A DNA stretch of 64,000 bases from Dyella marensis (GCF_900112865.1 NZ_FONH01000003.1:328005-392004); one strand, 5' to 3'. Positions 8,559 through 17,009 are shown, counted from the first letter of the stretch. Numbers and translations are program-made. The notes: generated by a model from the letters alone, not told the origin.

Positions 8559-8578
8559 GCGTTTGGATGTCCAAACGC
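8559..8578. promoter_or_regulatory. Palindromic operator candidate (TGGAYGTCCA type), site 1
   Basis: Inverted repeat GCGTTTGGA-TG-TCCAAACGC with nine-base arms, between the DUF2236 start and the aroG leader promoter. A near-identical palindrome occurs at 18556-18577 upstream of the dicarboxylate symporter. The shared core CGTYTGGAYGTCCARACG differs only by symmetric transitions, which is what one expects for binding sites of a dimeric repressor. Confidence 0.5.
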
Positions 8579-8582
8579 GTTA

Positions 8583-8607
8583 GTTGCGAGCGCAACCGAA
8601 ATTTCGG
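8583..8607. promoter_or_regulatory. Two adjacent small palindromes before the aroG leader promoter
   Basis: GTTGCG-AG-CGCAAC (8583-8596) is followed at once by the perfect 12-mer CCGAAATTTCGG (8596-8607). Both end just upstream of the putative -35 box. They could be operator half-sites, or chance repeats in an intergenic region that is dense in symmetry. Confidence 0.3.
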
Positions 8608-8610
8608 GGT

Positions 8611-8638
8611 TTGCATTCGCCGGATGCTGTGTTATCCA
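8611..8638 (+). promoter_or_regulatory. Putative sigma-70 promoter of the aroG leader
   Basis: TTGCAT (8611-8616) and TATCCA (8633-8638) are 16 bp apart. The expected transcription start would be at about 8645-8647, at or next to the leader-peptide ATG. The leader message would then be nearly leaderless, in line with the absence of a ribosome-binding site before 8647. Confidence 0.4.
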
Positions 8639-8646
8639 TACACGCC

Positions 8647-8727
8647 ATGACCTTCTCCTCCGCCCGCTATTACTTCTGGTTTTACGGCTATCCGATGCCG
8701 GCGGCGGAGGAAGAGGCGCGATCGTAA
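8647..8727 (+). CDS. Aromatic-rich leader peptide controlling aroG
   Basis: A 26-codon open frame with YYFWFYGY at residues 8-15: four Tyr, two Phe and one Trp in eight codons, plus Phe3. This composition is the hallmark of attenuation leader peptides such as PheL/TrpL. The ribosome would stall on these codons (8668-8691) when charged aromatic tRNAs are scarce. The frame ends 22 nt before a strong intrinsic terminator, and the DAHP synthase gene starts about 40 nt after that. There is no Shine-Dalgarno sequence, so initiation may be leaderless. The function is inferred from codon content and geometry. Confidence 0.8.
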   Translation: MTFSSARYYFWFYGYPMPAAEEEARS

Positions 8728-8781
8728 GCAGAACACGACCACTCTCCCGAAAAGCCGCCAGCCTCCACTGGCGGCTTTTTT
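8656..8781 (+). promoter_or_regulatory. Transcription attenuator of aroG
   Basis: Three mutually exclusive pairings are visible. 1:2 is TCCTCCGCC (8656-8664) with GGCGGAGGA (8703-8711), which encloses the aromatic codons. 2:3 is GGCGGC (8700-8705) with GCCGCC (8754-8759). 3:4 is the terminator stem GCCGCCAG/CTGGCGGC. Stalling at the Tyr/Phe/Trp codons would block strand 1 and let 2:3 form, so transcription reads through into aroG. This is the standard trp/phe attenuation logic. Confidence 0.7.
8750..8781 (+). terminator. Attenuator terminator before aroG
   Basis: Stem GCCGCCAG (8754-8761) / CTGGCGGC (8768-8775), six-base loop, six-T tract (8776-8781), with an A-run on the 5' side. It is a complete intrinsic terminator placed between the leader peptide and the aroG start. 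Confidence 0.9.
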
Positions 8782-8819
8782 CATGGCCGCCGCTGGAAAC
8801 CCCACCCAGGAACCGAGCC

Positions 8820-9917
8820 ATGACGCTGCCCCATACCGACGACCTGCGCATCCGCGCGATCACACCCCTGAGCACGCCCGCCGAGGTGATGCGCGACTGC
8901 CACGCAGGCGAGCTCGCGCTTGACACCGTGGCGCATGCGCGCGCCGCGGTGCACGACATCCTCGCCGGCCAGGACGACCGGCTGGTGGTAGTGATCGGGC
9001 CCTGCTCGATCCACGACACCGCCGCGGCGATGGAATATGCGCGGCGCCTGCTCGGCCAGCGCCGCCGCTTCGCCGATACGCTGGAAATCGTCATGCGCGT
9101 GTATTTCGAAAAGCCGCGCACCACCGTGGGCTGGAAGGGACTGATCAACGATCCGGACCTCGACGGCAGCTTCCGCATCGACAAGGGCCTGCGCCTCGCG
9201 CGCACCCTGTTGCGCGACATCAACCAGCTGGGCGTGCCGGCCGGTTGCGAATTCCTGGACATGATCACGCCGCAGTACATCGCCGACCTGGTGGCCTGGG
9301 GCGCGATCGGCGCGCGCACCACGGAAAGCCAGGTGCATCGCGAGCTGGCCTCGGGCCTGTCGTGCCCGGTGGGCTTCAAGAACGGCACCGACGGTAATGT
9401 AAAGATCGCGGTCGACGCGGTGCAGGCCGCGTCGCAGCCGCACCATTTCATGGCGGTGACCAAGGACGGCCGTACCGCCATCGCCAGCACCATGGGCAAC
9501 GAGGATTGCCATGTGATCCTGCGCGGCGGCAAGCAGCCCAACTACGACGCGGCCAGCGTGGATGCCGCCTGCGAAGCGATCGCGCGCGGCGGGCTTTCGC
9601 CGCGGCTGATGGTCGACGCCAGCCATGCCAACAGCAGCAAGCAGCCCGAGAACCAGCCGCTGGTGATCGACGACATCGCCCTGCAGCTGGAAGACGGCGA
9701 GCGCCGCATCATTGGCGTGATGGTGGAAAGCCATCTGCTCGGCGGCCGCCAGGAGCTGGTGCCGGAACAGTCGCTGCGCTACGGCCAGAGCATCACCGAC
9801 GGTTGCATCGACTGGAACGCTTCCGTCGGCGTGCTGGAACGCCTCGACGAGGCCGTGCGCCGCCGCCGCGCGGGTTCCGGCGTAGCGGGGCGGTTGCGGC
9901 AGGCCGTGGGTTGTTGA
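8820..9917 (+). CDS. aroG: 3-deoxy-7-phosphoheptulonate (DAHP) synthase, type I
   Basis: 365 residues. It condenses phosphoenolpyruvate and erythrose-4-phosphate in the first step of the shikimate pathway, in the cytoplasm. Family blocks are all present: VVVIGPCSIHD near residue 60, VMRVYFEKPRTTVGWKGLINDP (PEP site), GCEFLDMITPQYIADLVAWGAIGARTTESQVHRELASGLS, GFKNGTDG, and the C-terminal DASHANSSKQ and GVMVESHL. It belongs to the AroF/G/H class; which amino acid inhibits it cannot be read with certainty. Expression is probably set by attenuation through the upstream Tyr/Phe/Trp-rich leader. It is downstream of nothing else and appears monocistronic. Confidence 0.93.
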   Translation: MTLPHTDDLRIRAITPLSTPAEVMRDCHAGELALDTVAHARAAVHDILAGQDDRLVVVIGPCSIHDTAAAMEYARRLLGQRRRFADTLEIVMRVYFEKPRTTVGWKGLINDPDLDGSFRIDKGLRLARTLLRDINQLGVPAGCEFLDMITPQYIADLVAWGAIGARTTESQVHRELASGLSCPVGFKNGTDGNVKIAVDAVQAASQPHHFMAVTKDGRTAIASTMGNEDCHVILRGGKQPNYDAASVDAACEAIARGGLSPRLMVDASHANSSKQPENQPLVIDDIALQLEDGERRIIGVMVESHLLGGRQELVPEQSLRYGQSITDGCIDWNASVGVLERLDEAVRRRRAGSGVAGRLRQAVGC

Positions 9918-9969
9918 GCCTGGGTTGTTGGGTGTGGGTTGCTGAGCCGCGGGTTGTTGAGCCGCGTGC

Positions 9970-10800
9970 TCAGGAGCCTTCGCGGCTGGTCTGGCCGGGA
10001 TCGACCGTAAGCGTGAGGCGTGCGCGCCACGGGCCTTGTTGGTGATCGCGGGTGATCGCTGCCACCGATTGCGCGCCATGCTGCGAGGCGTAGATGTCGT
10101 CCTGGTCGACGGTGGTGCGCGCGAGGCGTTCGCGCCGGTACGGCGCCGTCGCCATCGCGGCCCTGGTGTCTTCTTCGCGGAAGAACACTTGTCCGGTGTG
10201 CACGGTATGGCCGCCGCGATAATGGCCGTCCTGCACCATGCCGCCGACGTGCAGCTTCAGGTGGATGTGGTTGCAGCGTCCGGCGTAGTAGCCGGGAAAG
10301 ATGGTGTGGAACGCCAGCTTGCCGCGCGCATCGGCAAGCTGCGCGCCGCGCAGGAAAGTCAGCGCATCGCTGGCCTGCGCATGCGGCGGATGGCCGCCGC
10401 CGGGGCGCGGACCGCCTGGAGGCATGGCGCCGCGCGGCGGCGGGCCGGGCGGGGGAGGCGGCATGCCGGGGCCGCCAGGACCGCCGCCGTGGTCGTGGCC
10501 GAAGCCCGAATACACGCCCTGCGCATCGCAATGCCAGATCTCCAGCGCGACATCTTTCAGCGGACGGCAAGTGCGGCTGTCGAGCACTTCGAATTCCAGC
10601 GTGAGCGGCAGGCCTTGCTTGCCCTCGGTGATGTCCTGGCGCAGCAGCGCGCGATCGAGGTAATACGGACCTTCCGTCTGCTCCGCGCTGAGCCGGCAGG
10701 CCGGCGCGCCGCCGGGCAGGGCGCGCACGCGTGCGAGCGGCAGCGCGGCGAGGCCGCCGAGGCAGGCCTGGACGAAGTGGCGGCGGTTCCAGACGGGCAT
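9970..10800 (-). CDS. Exported intradiol ring-cleavage dioxygenase-like protein
   Basis: 276 residues, starting at an ATG with an AGGAGAA site. The N-terminus has a twin-arginine-like signal (NRRHFVQACLGGLAALPLA), so it is probably exported. The intradiol dioxygenase core follows: TEGPYYLDR (Fe-ligand Tyr), LEIWHCDAQGVYSGF, TIFPGYYAGRCNHIHLKL (Tyr and the His-x-His pair) and GQVFF. Family members cleave catechols with Fe(III). An insertion of Pro/Gly/His-rich sequence (about residues 105-140) interrupts the core and is unusual. The physiological substrate is unknown, and no catechol pathway genes adjoin it. Confidence 0.8.
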   Translation of the reverse strand: MPVWNRRHFVQACLGGLAALPLARVRALPGGAPACRLSAEQTEGPYYLDRALLRQDITEGKQGLPLTLEFEVLDSRTCRPLKDVALEIWHCDAQGVYSGFGHDHGGGPGGPGMPPPPPGPPPRGAMPPGGPRPGGGHPPHAQASDALTFLRGAQLADARGKLAFHTIFPGYYAGRCNHIHLKLHVGGMVQDGHYRGGHTVHTGQVFFREEDTRAAMATAPYRRERLARTTVDQDDIYASQHGAQSVAAITRDHQQGPWRARLTLTVDPGQTSREGS

Positions 10801-10935
10801 GGATGGGGTTCTCCTGGGGCGGTGCAACAGGAACGCCCGAAGCGAAGTCATGGATGACAATCGCTGCGTGCCTTTCACGACCGCACGCACGCCGCGTGCC
10901 CTAAGCTGAGGACTTCATCCGTTCCGGCCAGCAAT

Positions 10936-11226
10936 ATGAGCTACGACATCCAGCATCAGCCCAACGAGCGCCGCTTTTCAACCTCGGTCGACCTGGAACT
11001 ATGCGTGCTCGACTACACGCTGTCGCCCACGCCATCGGGAGAAGTGATGACGATCACCCACACCGAAGTGCCGCCGCCGCTGGAAGGTCGCGGCATCGCC
11101 TCGGCCCTGGTGAAAGCCGCACTGGATCATGCGCGGGAGCAAGGCTGGAAGGTGCGGCCCGCATGTTCCTACGCCAATGCCTGGATGCGTCGTCATCCGG
11201 ACTACGAAGACCTGCGCGCGGGCTGA
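10936..11226 (+). CDS. Small GNAT acetyltransferase-like protein (YjdJ type)
   Basis: 96 residues of the short GNAT subfamily. It has the acetyl-CoA loop LEGRGIASALVKAALDHAREQGWKVRPACSYANAWMRRHPDYEDL, which matches the conserved block of YjdJ-type proteins including the invariant C-(S/P)-Y and HP(D/E)Y. Typical family members are about 90-100 residues and have no known substrate. It is divergent from the intradiol dioxygenase and 43 bp upstream of a membrane protein gene in the same direction, possibly an operon. Confidence 0.8.
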   Translation: MSYDIQHQPNERRFSTSVDLELCVLDYTLSPTPSGEVMTITHTEVPPPLEGRGIASALVKAALDHAREQGWKVRPACSYANAWMRRHPDYEDLRAG

Positions 11227-11269
11227 CGTCATCGCTATCATCGCGGTCGCCCATCTCCAGGAGGACGCG

Positions 11270-11947
11270 ATGAACAGCACAGCCCACGCCAAGGCCAGGC
11301 CCAGGACGCACCGGCGTTTCCACTACCTGCGCGCGCGGCCGCGCCTGATGCTGTCGATGGCGATCTTCGCCGCCGCGCTGGCCGGCCTGCTCGCTTGTGG
11401 GACGCGCGCATCGATGGCGCTGCTGCTGGCCTTCGATCTGGCGGCGCTGGTCTATCTGAGCCTGCTCGCCGTGCTGTTCGGCCGCGCCAGTCCGGAACTG
11501 ATGCGCTGCCAGGCACGCGCGCAGGACACCGGGCGCTGGGGTTTCCTGTGGAGCGCCATCATCCTCACTGCCGTAGTGATGGTGGCGCTGGGTGCCGAGC
11601 TGCATGGCGGCGCGGAAGGCGGCATGGCTTCCATCGCGCTGGCCGCGGGCAGCATCGTGCTGTCGTGGCTGTTCATGAACACCATGTTCGCCATGCATTA
11701 CGCGCATGGCTATTACGGCGACTTCGGCAAGAAGCACGAAGGGTTGCAGTTTCCCGAAACGCCGGAGCCGGACTACTGGGACTTCGCGTACTTCGCCATC
11801 GTGATCGGCATGACCTTCCAGGTGTCGGACGTGCAGATCACCAGCCGCTACCTGCGCCGCGTCGCGCTGCTGCACAGCGTGATCGCGTTCTTCTTCAACG
11901 TGTTCATCATTGCGTTGAGCGTGAACGTGGTGGCGGGCAAGGCCTGA
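11270..11947 (+). CDS. DUF1345 family membrane protein
   Basis: 225 residues with about five hydrophobic segments and a basic N-terminus. The block PEPDYWDFAYFAIVIGMTFQVSDVQITSRYLRR is the conserved signature of DUF1345 proteins, which are inner-membrane proteins of unknown function. A strong ribosome site (CAGGAGGACGCG) precedes the ATG at 11270. A REP dimer follows about 20 bp after the stop. Confidence 0.8.
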   Translation: MNSTAHAKARPRTHRRFHYLRARPRLMLSMAIFAAALAGLLACGTRASMALLLAFDLAALVYLSLLAVLFGRASPELMRCQARAQDTGRWGFLWSAIILTAVVMVALGAELHGGAEGGMASIALAAGSIVLSWLFMNTMFAMHYAHGYYGDFGKKHEGLQFPETPEPDYWDFAYFAIVIGMTFQVSDVQITSRYLRRVALLHSVIAFFFNVFIIALSVNVVAGKA

Positions 11948-11967
11948 AGGCGTCGAACGAACGCGGA

Positions 11968-12060
11968 GTAGGTTGGGGTGAGCCGCAGGCGAACCCCAAC
12001 ATTGCGGGGCACATGAAAGTGGCGATGTTGGCGTTCGCCTGCGGCTCACCCCAACCTACG
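11968..12060. repeat. GTAG-type REP dimer, copy 2
   Basis: Left arm GTAGGTTGGGGTGAGC continuing to CGAACCCCAAC, a spacer of about 25 bp, then the inverted right arm ending in CACCCCAACCTAC. Each arm can fold on itself (GTTGGGG with CCCCAAC), and the two arms can also pair. It lies between the convergent DUF1345 and yajQ genes. Confidence 0.9.
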
Positions 12061-12074
12061 CCAGGCGGTGGAGG

Positions 12075-12557
12075 TCAGTCGCGGAAATTGTCGAACTGCA
12101 ACGGCAACTCCACCTCCGCCTTGCGCAATACCTGCATCGCCAGCTGCAGGTCGTCGCGTTTCTTCCCGGTCACGCGCAGCTTGTCGCCGTTGATCTGCGC
12201 CTCGACCTTCAGCTTGGCCTCCTTCAGCGACGCCACCAGCTTCTTCGCCACCGGCTGCTCGATGCCCTGCTTGACGGTGATCTTCTGGCGCGAGCCGCCC
12301 AGGTTGGTCTCCGGATCGGCCACGTCCAGTGCACGCACGTCGATCTTCCGCGACACCAGCCGCCCGCGCAGGATGTCCAGCATCTGCTCCAGCTGGAATT
12401 CGCTCGGCGCGCGCTGGGTGATCACGAACTCCTCCAGCTCGAACTTGGCGTCGGTACCTTTGAAGTCGAATCGGTTGGCCAACTCGCGGTTGGCCTGGTC
12501 GACGGCGTTGGTGAGTTCGTGCTTGTCGACTTCGGAAACTACGTCGAAGGAAGGCAT
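12075..12557 (-). CDS. yajQ: YajQ family nucleotide (cyclic-di-GMP)-binding protein
   Basis: 160 residues, the usual family length. It starts MPSFDVVSEVDKHELTNAVDQA and contains RFDFKGTDA and the two-domain ferredoxin-like pattern up to QVTGKKRDDLQ-type sequence near the C-terminus (RVTGKKRDDLQLAMQVLR). Members bind nucleotides. A Xanthomonas homologue is reported to bind cyclic-di-GMP and act with a transcription factor in virulence control; whether that applies here is an inference. The ATG at 12557 was chosen over a further upstream in-frame start because it gives the conserved N-terminus. Confidence 0.92.
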   Translation of the reverse strand: MPSFDVVSEVDKHELTNAVDQANRELANRFDFKGTDAKFELEEFVITQRAPSEFQLEQMLDILRGRLVSRKIDVRALDVADPETNLGGSRQKITVKQGIEQPVAKKLVASLKEAKLKVEAQINGDKLRVTGKKRDDLQLAMQVLRKAEVELPLQFDNFRD

Positions 12558-12643
12558 GGATGCATCTCGCAAGTGGAAACCGGTGGGGAAGTGTACGCGG
12601 GTAGGGGATAATCCGTCCCCTTGCAGCTAGGGCGGGTGATGGC

Positions 12644-13822
12644 GTGAAGGTAGACGTACTGGTGATCGGCGCGGGCGCGGCCGGCCTGATGTGTGCGATC
12701 GCGGCGGGGCAGCGCGGGCGCAGCGCGCTGGTGGTCGACCATGCCAACAAGCCGGGCAAGAAGATCCTGATGTCCGGCGGCGGGCGCTGCAATTTCACCA
12801 ACCTGGGCGTGACGCCGGCGCAATACCTCTGCGCCAATCCGCATTTCGCCAAGTCCGCGCTGGCGCGCTACACGCCGGCGGACTTCATCGCGCTGGTGGA
12901 AAAGCACCGCATCGCCTATCACGAGAAGGAACTGGGCCAGCTGTTCTGCGACGAATCGTCCAAGCTGATCGTGCGCATGCTGCTGGACGAATGCGCGGCG
13001 GCCGGGGCGAAGGTCGAAACCAGCTGCGCGGTAGAGCGAGTGCGCAAGACCGAGGAGGGTTTCGCCGTGCACACCGCGCGTGGCGAAGTGCATGCGCAAT
13101 CGCTGGTGGTCGCCAGCGGCGGCCTGTCGATTCCCAGCATGGGCGCCACCGGCTTCGGCTATGAACTGGCGCGGCAGTTCGGACATAACGTGCTGCCGAC
13201 CCGCGCCGGCCTGGTGCCGCTGACCTTGAGCGGCAAGCACCAGGAGCGCTACCAGGATCTGTCGGGCCTGGCCTTGCCGCAGGTAGAGACCCGCGTAGGC
13301 AAGCGCCGCTTCCGCGCCGGCCTGCTGTTCACCCATCGCGGCGTCAGCGGACCGTCGATCCTGCAGATTTCCTCGTACTGGCAGCCCGGCGACGATCTGC
13401 GCATCGACCTGTTGCCCGACCAGGATGCGGCGGGTTGGCTGCAGGCTCAGCGCGACACGCGCCCGGCGATGGAGCTGAAGAACGTGCTCGCCGACCTGCT
13501 GCCGCGCCGCCTGGCGCAGCGCCTGTGCGAGCTGTGGTTCGAAAGCCGGCCAATGAAGCAGTACCGCCCGGCCGAACTGGACGCGATCGCCGCGCAGCTA
13601 CGCGACTGGCCGCTGGTCGCCAGCGGTACCGAGGGCTACCGCACGGCCGAGGTGACGCTGGGCGGTGTCGATACCGACGGCCTGTCGTCCAGCACCATGC
13701 AATCGAAGCTGGTGCCGGGCTTGTACTTCATCGGCGAGGTCGTGGACGTGACCGGTTGGCTGGGTGGCTACAACTTCCAGTGGGCATGGGCCTCGGGCCA
13801 GGCCGCGGGGCAGGCGGCCTGA
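12644..13822 (+). CDS. HI0933/YhiN-family flavoprotein
   Basis: 392 residues from a GTG. The ATG a few bases upstream is followed immediately by a stop, so it is excluded. The N-terminal dinucleotide site is VLVIGAGAAGLMCAIAAGQRGR, followed by GKKILMSGGGRCNFTN, the family signature. The C-terminal GLYFIGEVVDVTGWLGGYNFQWAWASG is the FAD-closing motif. It belongs to the NAD(P)/FAD-dependent oxidoreductases typified by HI0933/YhiN, whose reaction is not established. It is divergent from yajQ. Confidence 0.88.
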   Translation: MKVDVLVIGAGAAGLMCAIAAGQRGRSALVVDHANKPGKKILMSGGGRCNFTNLGVTPAQYLCANPHFAKSALARYTPADFIALVEKHRIAYHEKELGQLFCDESSKLIVRMLLDECAAAGAKVETSCAVERVRKTEEGFAVHTARGEVHAQSLVVASGGLSIPSMGATGFGYELARQFGHNVLPTRAGLVPLTLSGKHQERYQDLSGLALPQVETRVGKRRFRAGLLFTHRGVSGPSILQISSYWQPGDDLRIDLLPDQDAAGWLQAQRDTRPAMELKNVLADLLPRRLAQRLCELWFESRPMKQYRPAELDAIAAQLRDWPLVASGTEGYRTAEVTLGGVDTDGLSSSTMQSKLVPGLYFIGEVVDVTGWLGGYNFQWAWASGQAAGQAA

Positions 13823-13898
13823 GTCACGTTCCATCCACCCGGCGTGGCGCACGGTGGCGCGTCTGCTTTTTCGTATTCCCGTGTTTGAGGAGCTATCC

Positions 13899-14777
13899 AT
13901 GAAAGTCGGTTTCATCGGCCTCGGTGCCATGGGCAGCGCGATGGCCAGCAACCTGCTCAAGGCCGGCCACAGCGTGACGGTGTGGAACCGTTCGCCGGAG
14001 GCGACCGCGCCGCTCGCTTCGCTGGGCGCCAAGGTGGCCAGCACGCCGCAGCGCGCGGCGCAGGGCGAAGCGCTGTTCAGCATGCTGTCCAATGACCAGG
14101 CCGTGCGCGAGGTGGTGCTGGACAGCGGCCTGCTCGAGGAGATGGACAAGGGCACCGTGCACGTCAACCACGCCACCGTGTCGGTGGCCCTGGCGCGCGA
14201 ACTGGCGTCGGCGCATGCGCAGCGCGGGTTGGATTACGTGGCCGCGCCGGTGTTTGGCCGGCCGGACGTGGCGGCGGCTGGCCGCCTCAATATCGTGGTC
14301 GCCGGCAAGCCGGCGGTGCTCGAACGCGTACGGCCCCTGCTCGAAGCGATGGGCAGTGCGATCTGGCCGATGGGCGAGGAGGCGGAGCGCGCCAACGTGG
14401 TGAAGATCGCCGGCAATTTCATGCTCGGCGCGGCGATCGAAAGCATGGCGGAGGCTTCGGCGCTGACCCGCGCGCATGGGGTCAGCGCGGGCGATTTCCT
14501 GCACGTGATGACCAGCACGCTGTTCGCCGCGCCGCCTTACCAGGGCTACGCCAAGCTGATCGCCGAGCAGCGCTTCAAGCCGGCCGGCTTCGCGCTGCCG
14601 CTGGGCTACAAGGACATCAACCTGGCACTGTCCGCCGCCGACGCCACGCGCGTGCCATTGCCGTTCGCCAGCGTGCTGCGCGACAGCCTGCTGGAGACGC
14701 TGGCGCTGGGCGACGAGGACGTGGACTGGTCGGCGCTGGCGATGGTGGCCGCGCGCCGCGCCGGCTTGAAGGACTAA
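13899..14777 (+). CDS. 3-hydroxyisobutyrate dehydrogenase-family NAD(P) oxidoreductase
   Basis: 292 residues. The Rossmann start [31 protein letters not shown] is the family pattern. The middle [16 protein letters not shown] contains the catalytic-lysine region (VVKIAGNFM), and [12 protein letters not shown] is in the all-alpha C-terminal domain. The usual HIBADH substrate motif (DAPVSGG) is replaced by AAPVFGRP, so it may act on another beta-hydroxyacid or on an imine. A GAGGAG site precedes the ATG. It is convergent with yaiI; the two stop codons overlap (14774-14777). Confidence 0.85.
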   Translation: MKVGFIGLGAMGSAMASNLLKAGHSVTVWNRSPEATAPLASLGAKVASTPQRAAQGEALFSMLSNDQAVREVVLDSGLLEEMDKGTVHVNHATVSVALARELASAHAQRGLDYVAAPVFGRPDVAAAGRLNIVVAGKPAVLERVRPLLEAMGSAIWPMGEEAERANVVKIAGNFMLGAAIESMAEASALTRAHGVSAGDFLHVMTSTLFAAPPYQGYAKLIAEQRFKPAGFALPLGYKDINLALSAADATRVPLPFASVLRDSLLETLALGDEDVDWSALAMVAARRAGLKD

Positions 14778-15268
14778 GGAGTAGCCTTGCGCGCCTGCCG
14801 CAGGCGTGCCAGCCAGCCATCGAGCTGGTTGGCGAACGCCTGCTTGTCACGCGGATGGAACGCGGCCGGGCCGCCGGTATCGACGCCCGCGCCGCGCAAT
14901 TCCTCCATGAAATCGCGCATCCCCAGGCGCTGGGCGATGGTATCGGGCGTGAACAGCTCGCCGCGCGGATGCACCGCCAGCGCGCCCTTGGCGATCACCT
15001 GGGCGGCCAACGGGATGTCCTGGGTCACCACCAGGTCGCCCGGCGCCACGCGGTTGGCGATTTCCGCATCGGCGACATCGAAGCCGCCGGGCACCTGGAC
15101 GGCGCGCACGAAGCGCGAGGGCGGCGTGCGCAGGAACTGGTTGGCGACCAGGGTCACCTGCACCTGTTCGCGCTCGGCGGCGCGAAACAGGATTTCCTTG
15201 ATCGCTACCGGGCAGGCGTCGGCGTCTACCCAGATGCGCGCATCCGCGTGGGCGGCGGGGAGTTTCAC
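14774..15268 (-). CDS. yaiI: UPF0178 family protein YaiI
   Basis: 164 residues from a GTG that overlaps the stop of the upstream phzF-like gene (GTGA at 15268-15265); a TTG at 15283 is the alternative. The family hallmarks are [20 protein letters not shown] at the start, [25 protein letters not shown] and [18 protein letters not shown] at the end. It is a PIN-like fold protein of unknown function. Coupling to the PhzF-like gene suggests co-expression only. Confidence 0.88.
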   Translation of the reverse strand: MKLPAAHADARIWVDADACPVAIKEILFRAAEREQVQVTLVANQFLRTPPSRFVRAVQVPGGFDVADAEIANRVAPGDLVVTQDIPLAAQVIAKGALAVHPRGELFTPDTIAQRLGMRDFMEELRGAGVDTGGPAAFHPRDKQAFANQLDGWLARLRQARKATP

Positions 15269-16164
15269 GCGTGCCCGTTCCAATGCAGCGTGCCATCGAC
15301 CACCGTATGGGTGCGGCCGCCGATCCAGATCGTGCCGTCGATGATGCGCACGCGCAGGCTGGCATCGTGGCCGATCTCGCGGCCCTGGCTCACCGTATAG
15401 CCGGCGGCCAGCGGGCCGTGCGGCTCGGCGTGAGCGATATAGGCGGCGATCAGGCCATTGGCGGCGCCGGAAGCCGGATCCTCGACGATGCCGACACCGG
15501 CGGGGAAGGCGCGCACCACAAGCCCATACTCAGAAGGCATGTCGTCCGGATGCGCGGCGCGCGCGAACGCGCACAGGCCCAGGCTGTCGGTGGCGCGGGC
15601 CAGCGCGCCGATGGCGGCGTGGTCCGGCTGCCAGGCGCGCAGGCTGGCTTCGTCGGCGCATTCGGCCAGCCACCAGTGGCGGCCGCCGGCGACATAGGCG
15701 GGCGGCAGCGCGCCTAGCCCGATGCCGGACAAGGCGGCGGCGAGCAGCGGATGCGCGTCGGCGCCGGTTTTCTCAACCGTGGCATGCGGCGATTGCAGAA
15801 GTAACTGTCGCGCTTCGCCCGCGTCTTCAATGCGGATCGGCAGCACCCCGGCGCCGCATTCCTGCCACAGCACGCCGTCACGCGGCGTGGCCAGGCCGCA
15901 TTCGAGCACGGCATGCGCGCTGCCTATGCTGGGATGGCCGGCGAAGGGGATTTCCTTGTGCGGGGTGAAGATGCGCACGCGATAGCTGGCGTCCGGCGTC
16001 GACGGCGGCAGCAGGAAGGTGGTCTCGACCAGGTCGGTCCAGCGGGCGAAACGCTGCATCTGCGCGTCGCTCCAGCCGGTCGCGTCGGTGACGACGCCGA
16101 GGTGGTTGCCGCCGCCGTGGGAAGCGGCAAAGACGTCCAGATGCAGATAGCGGATGGGAGGCAT
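15265..16164 (-). CDS. PhzF family isomerase/epimerase
   Basis: 299 residues, normal for the family. It shows [17 protein letters not shown] at the start, with the Asn-His pair near the expected catalytic acidic residue position, and [23 protein letters not shown], where the family has its conserved GHPT/S motif. The C-terminal [17 protein letters not shown] mirrors the first motif, as expected for the duplicated diaminopimelate-epimerase-like fold. Most family members are of unknown substrate; the phenazine enzyme PhzF is the named one, and no phenazine genes are nearby. It is translationally coupled to yaiI. Confidence 0.88.
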   Translation of the reverse strand: MPPIRYLHLDVFAASHGGGNHLGVVTDATGWSDAQMQRFARWTDLVETTFLLPPSTPDASYRVRIFTPHKEIPFAGHPSIGSAHAVLECGLATPRDGVLWQECGAGVLPIRIEDAGEARQLLLQSPHATVEKTGADAHPLLAAALSGIGLGALPPAYVAGGRHWWLAECADEASLRAWQPDHAAIGALARATDSLGLCAFARAAHPDDMPSEYGLVVRAFPAGVGIVEDPASGAANGLIAAYIAHAEPHGPLAAGYTVSQGREIGHDASLRVRIIDGTIWIGGRTHTVVDGTLHWNGHA

Positions 16165-16300
16165 GAGGGGAGGGTGTGGCGGGGGAAAGAAACGCGTAGC
16201 CGCGCATCATACGTGGCCGGACGCAGGCGGGCGAGGTCGACAAGGCGCCGCCGGGCGGCGAAGATGCGCGCTTTGCCGTACCCGCGGACGAGAACCGTAC

Positions 16301-16906
16301 ATGCTGATCACCCTGCTCATCATCGCCGTCACCTGCATCGTGTCCTTCGTGGCGTTCAACAACGCACGCCTGATGGACGACCTGATCCTGTGGCCGCCGG
16401 CGATCGAAAAGAAAAAGGAATACCACCGCCTGGTGACCTACGGCCTGATCCACGCCGACTTCTATCACCTGCTGTTCAACATGATCACGCTGTTCTTCTT
16501 CGGCCGCGCGATGGAGCCCAGGTACGCCGCGCACCTGGGCAGCACCGGCTTCCTGCTGTTCTACATCGGCGCGCTGGTGGTCTCGATCCTGCCGACCTTC
16601 CTGGCCAACCGGCACAACCCCAATTACCGCAGCCTGGGCGCTTCGGGAGCGGTGTCGGCGGTGCTGTTCGCTTTCATCCTGTGGATGCCGTGGGCACGCA
16701 TGGTGGTATTCGTCATCCCGATGCCGGCGATCGTCTATGCGGTGCTGTACGTCGCCTATTCGATCTGGATGGACCGGCAGGGCACGGACAACGTCAACCA
16801 CAGCGCGCACTTGTGGGGTGCGGCCTATGGCATCGCGTTCACCCTGATCATGCAGCCGGACCTGTTCTCACACTTCCTTAGCGAACTGGCGCGCCCGCGA
16901 TTCTGA
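16301..16906 (+). CDS. Rhomboid family intramembrane serine protease
   Basis: 201 residues with about six membrane helices. The catalytic serine is Ser115 in GASGA (113-117). The catalytic histidine is in the HSAHLWGAAYG helix, most likely His170. The first-loop NMITLFFFGRAMEP and the HADFYHLLFN block are also typical. It cleaves membrane-protein substrates within or near the bilayer; the substrates are unknown. It is divergent from the PhzF-like gene and apparently monocistronic. Confidence 0.88.
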   Translation: MLITLLIIAVTCIVSFVAFNNARLMDDLILWPPAIEKKKEYHRLVTYGLIHADFYHLLFNMITLFFFGRAMEPRYAAHLGSTGFLLFYIGALVVSILPTFLANRHNPNYRSLGASGAVSAVLFAFILWMPWARMVVFVIPMPAIVYAVLYVAYSIWMDRQGTDNVNHSAHLWGAAYGIAFTLIMQPDLFSHFLSELARPRF

Positions 16907-17009
16907 ACGCGGCCGGCCCGGGTCAAACACCCGTGGCAGGTGGCAATCCGCTCAGTGGGCATTCAACGCGGCGGGCCTAGCGTGGTTTCATCAAACCGCG
17001 AGGTGCGCC

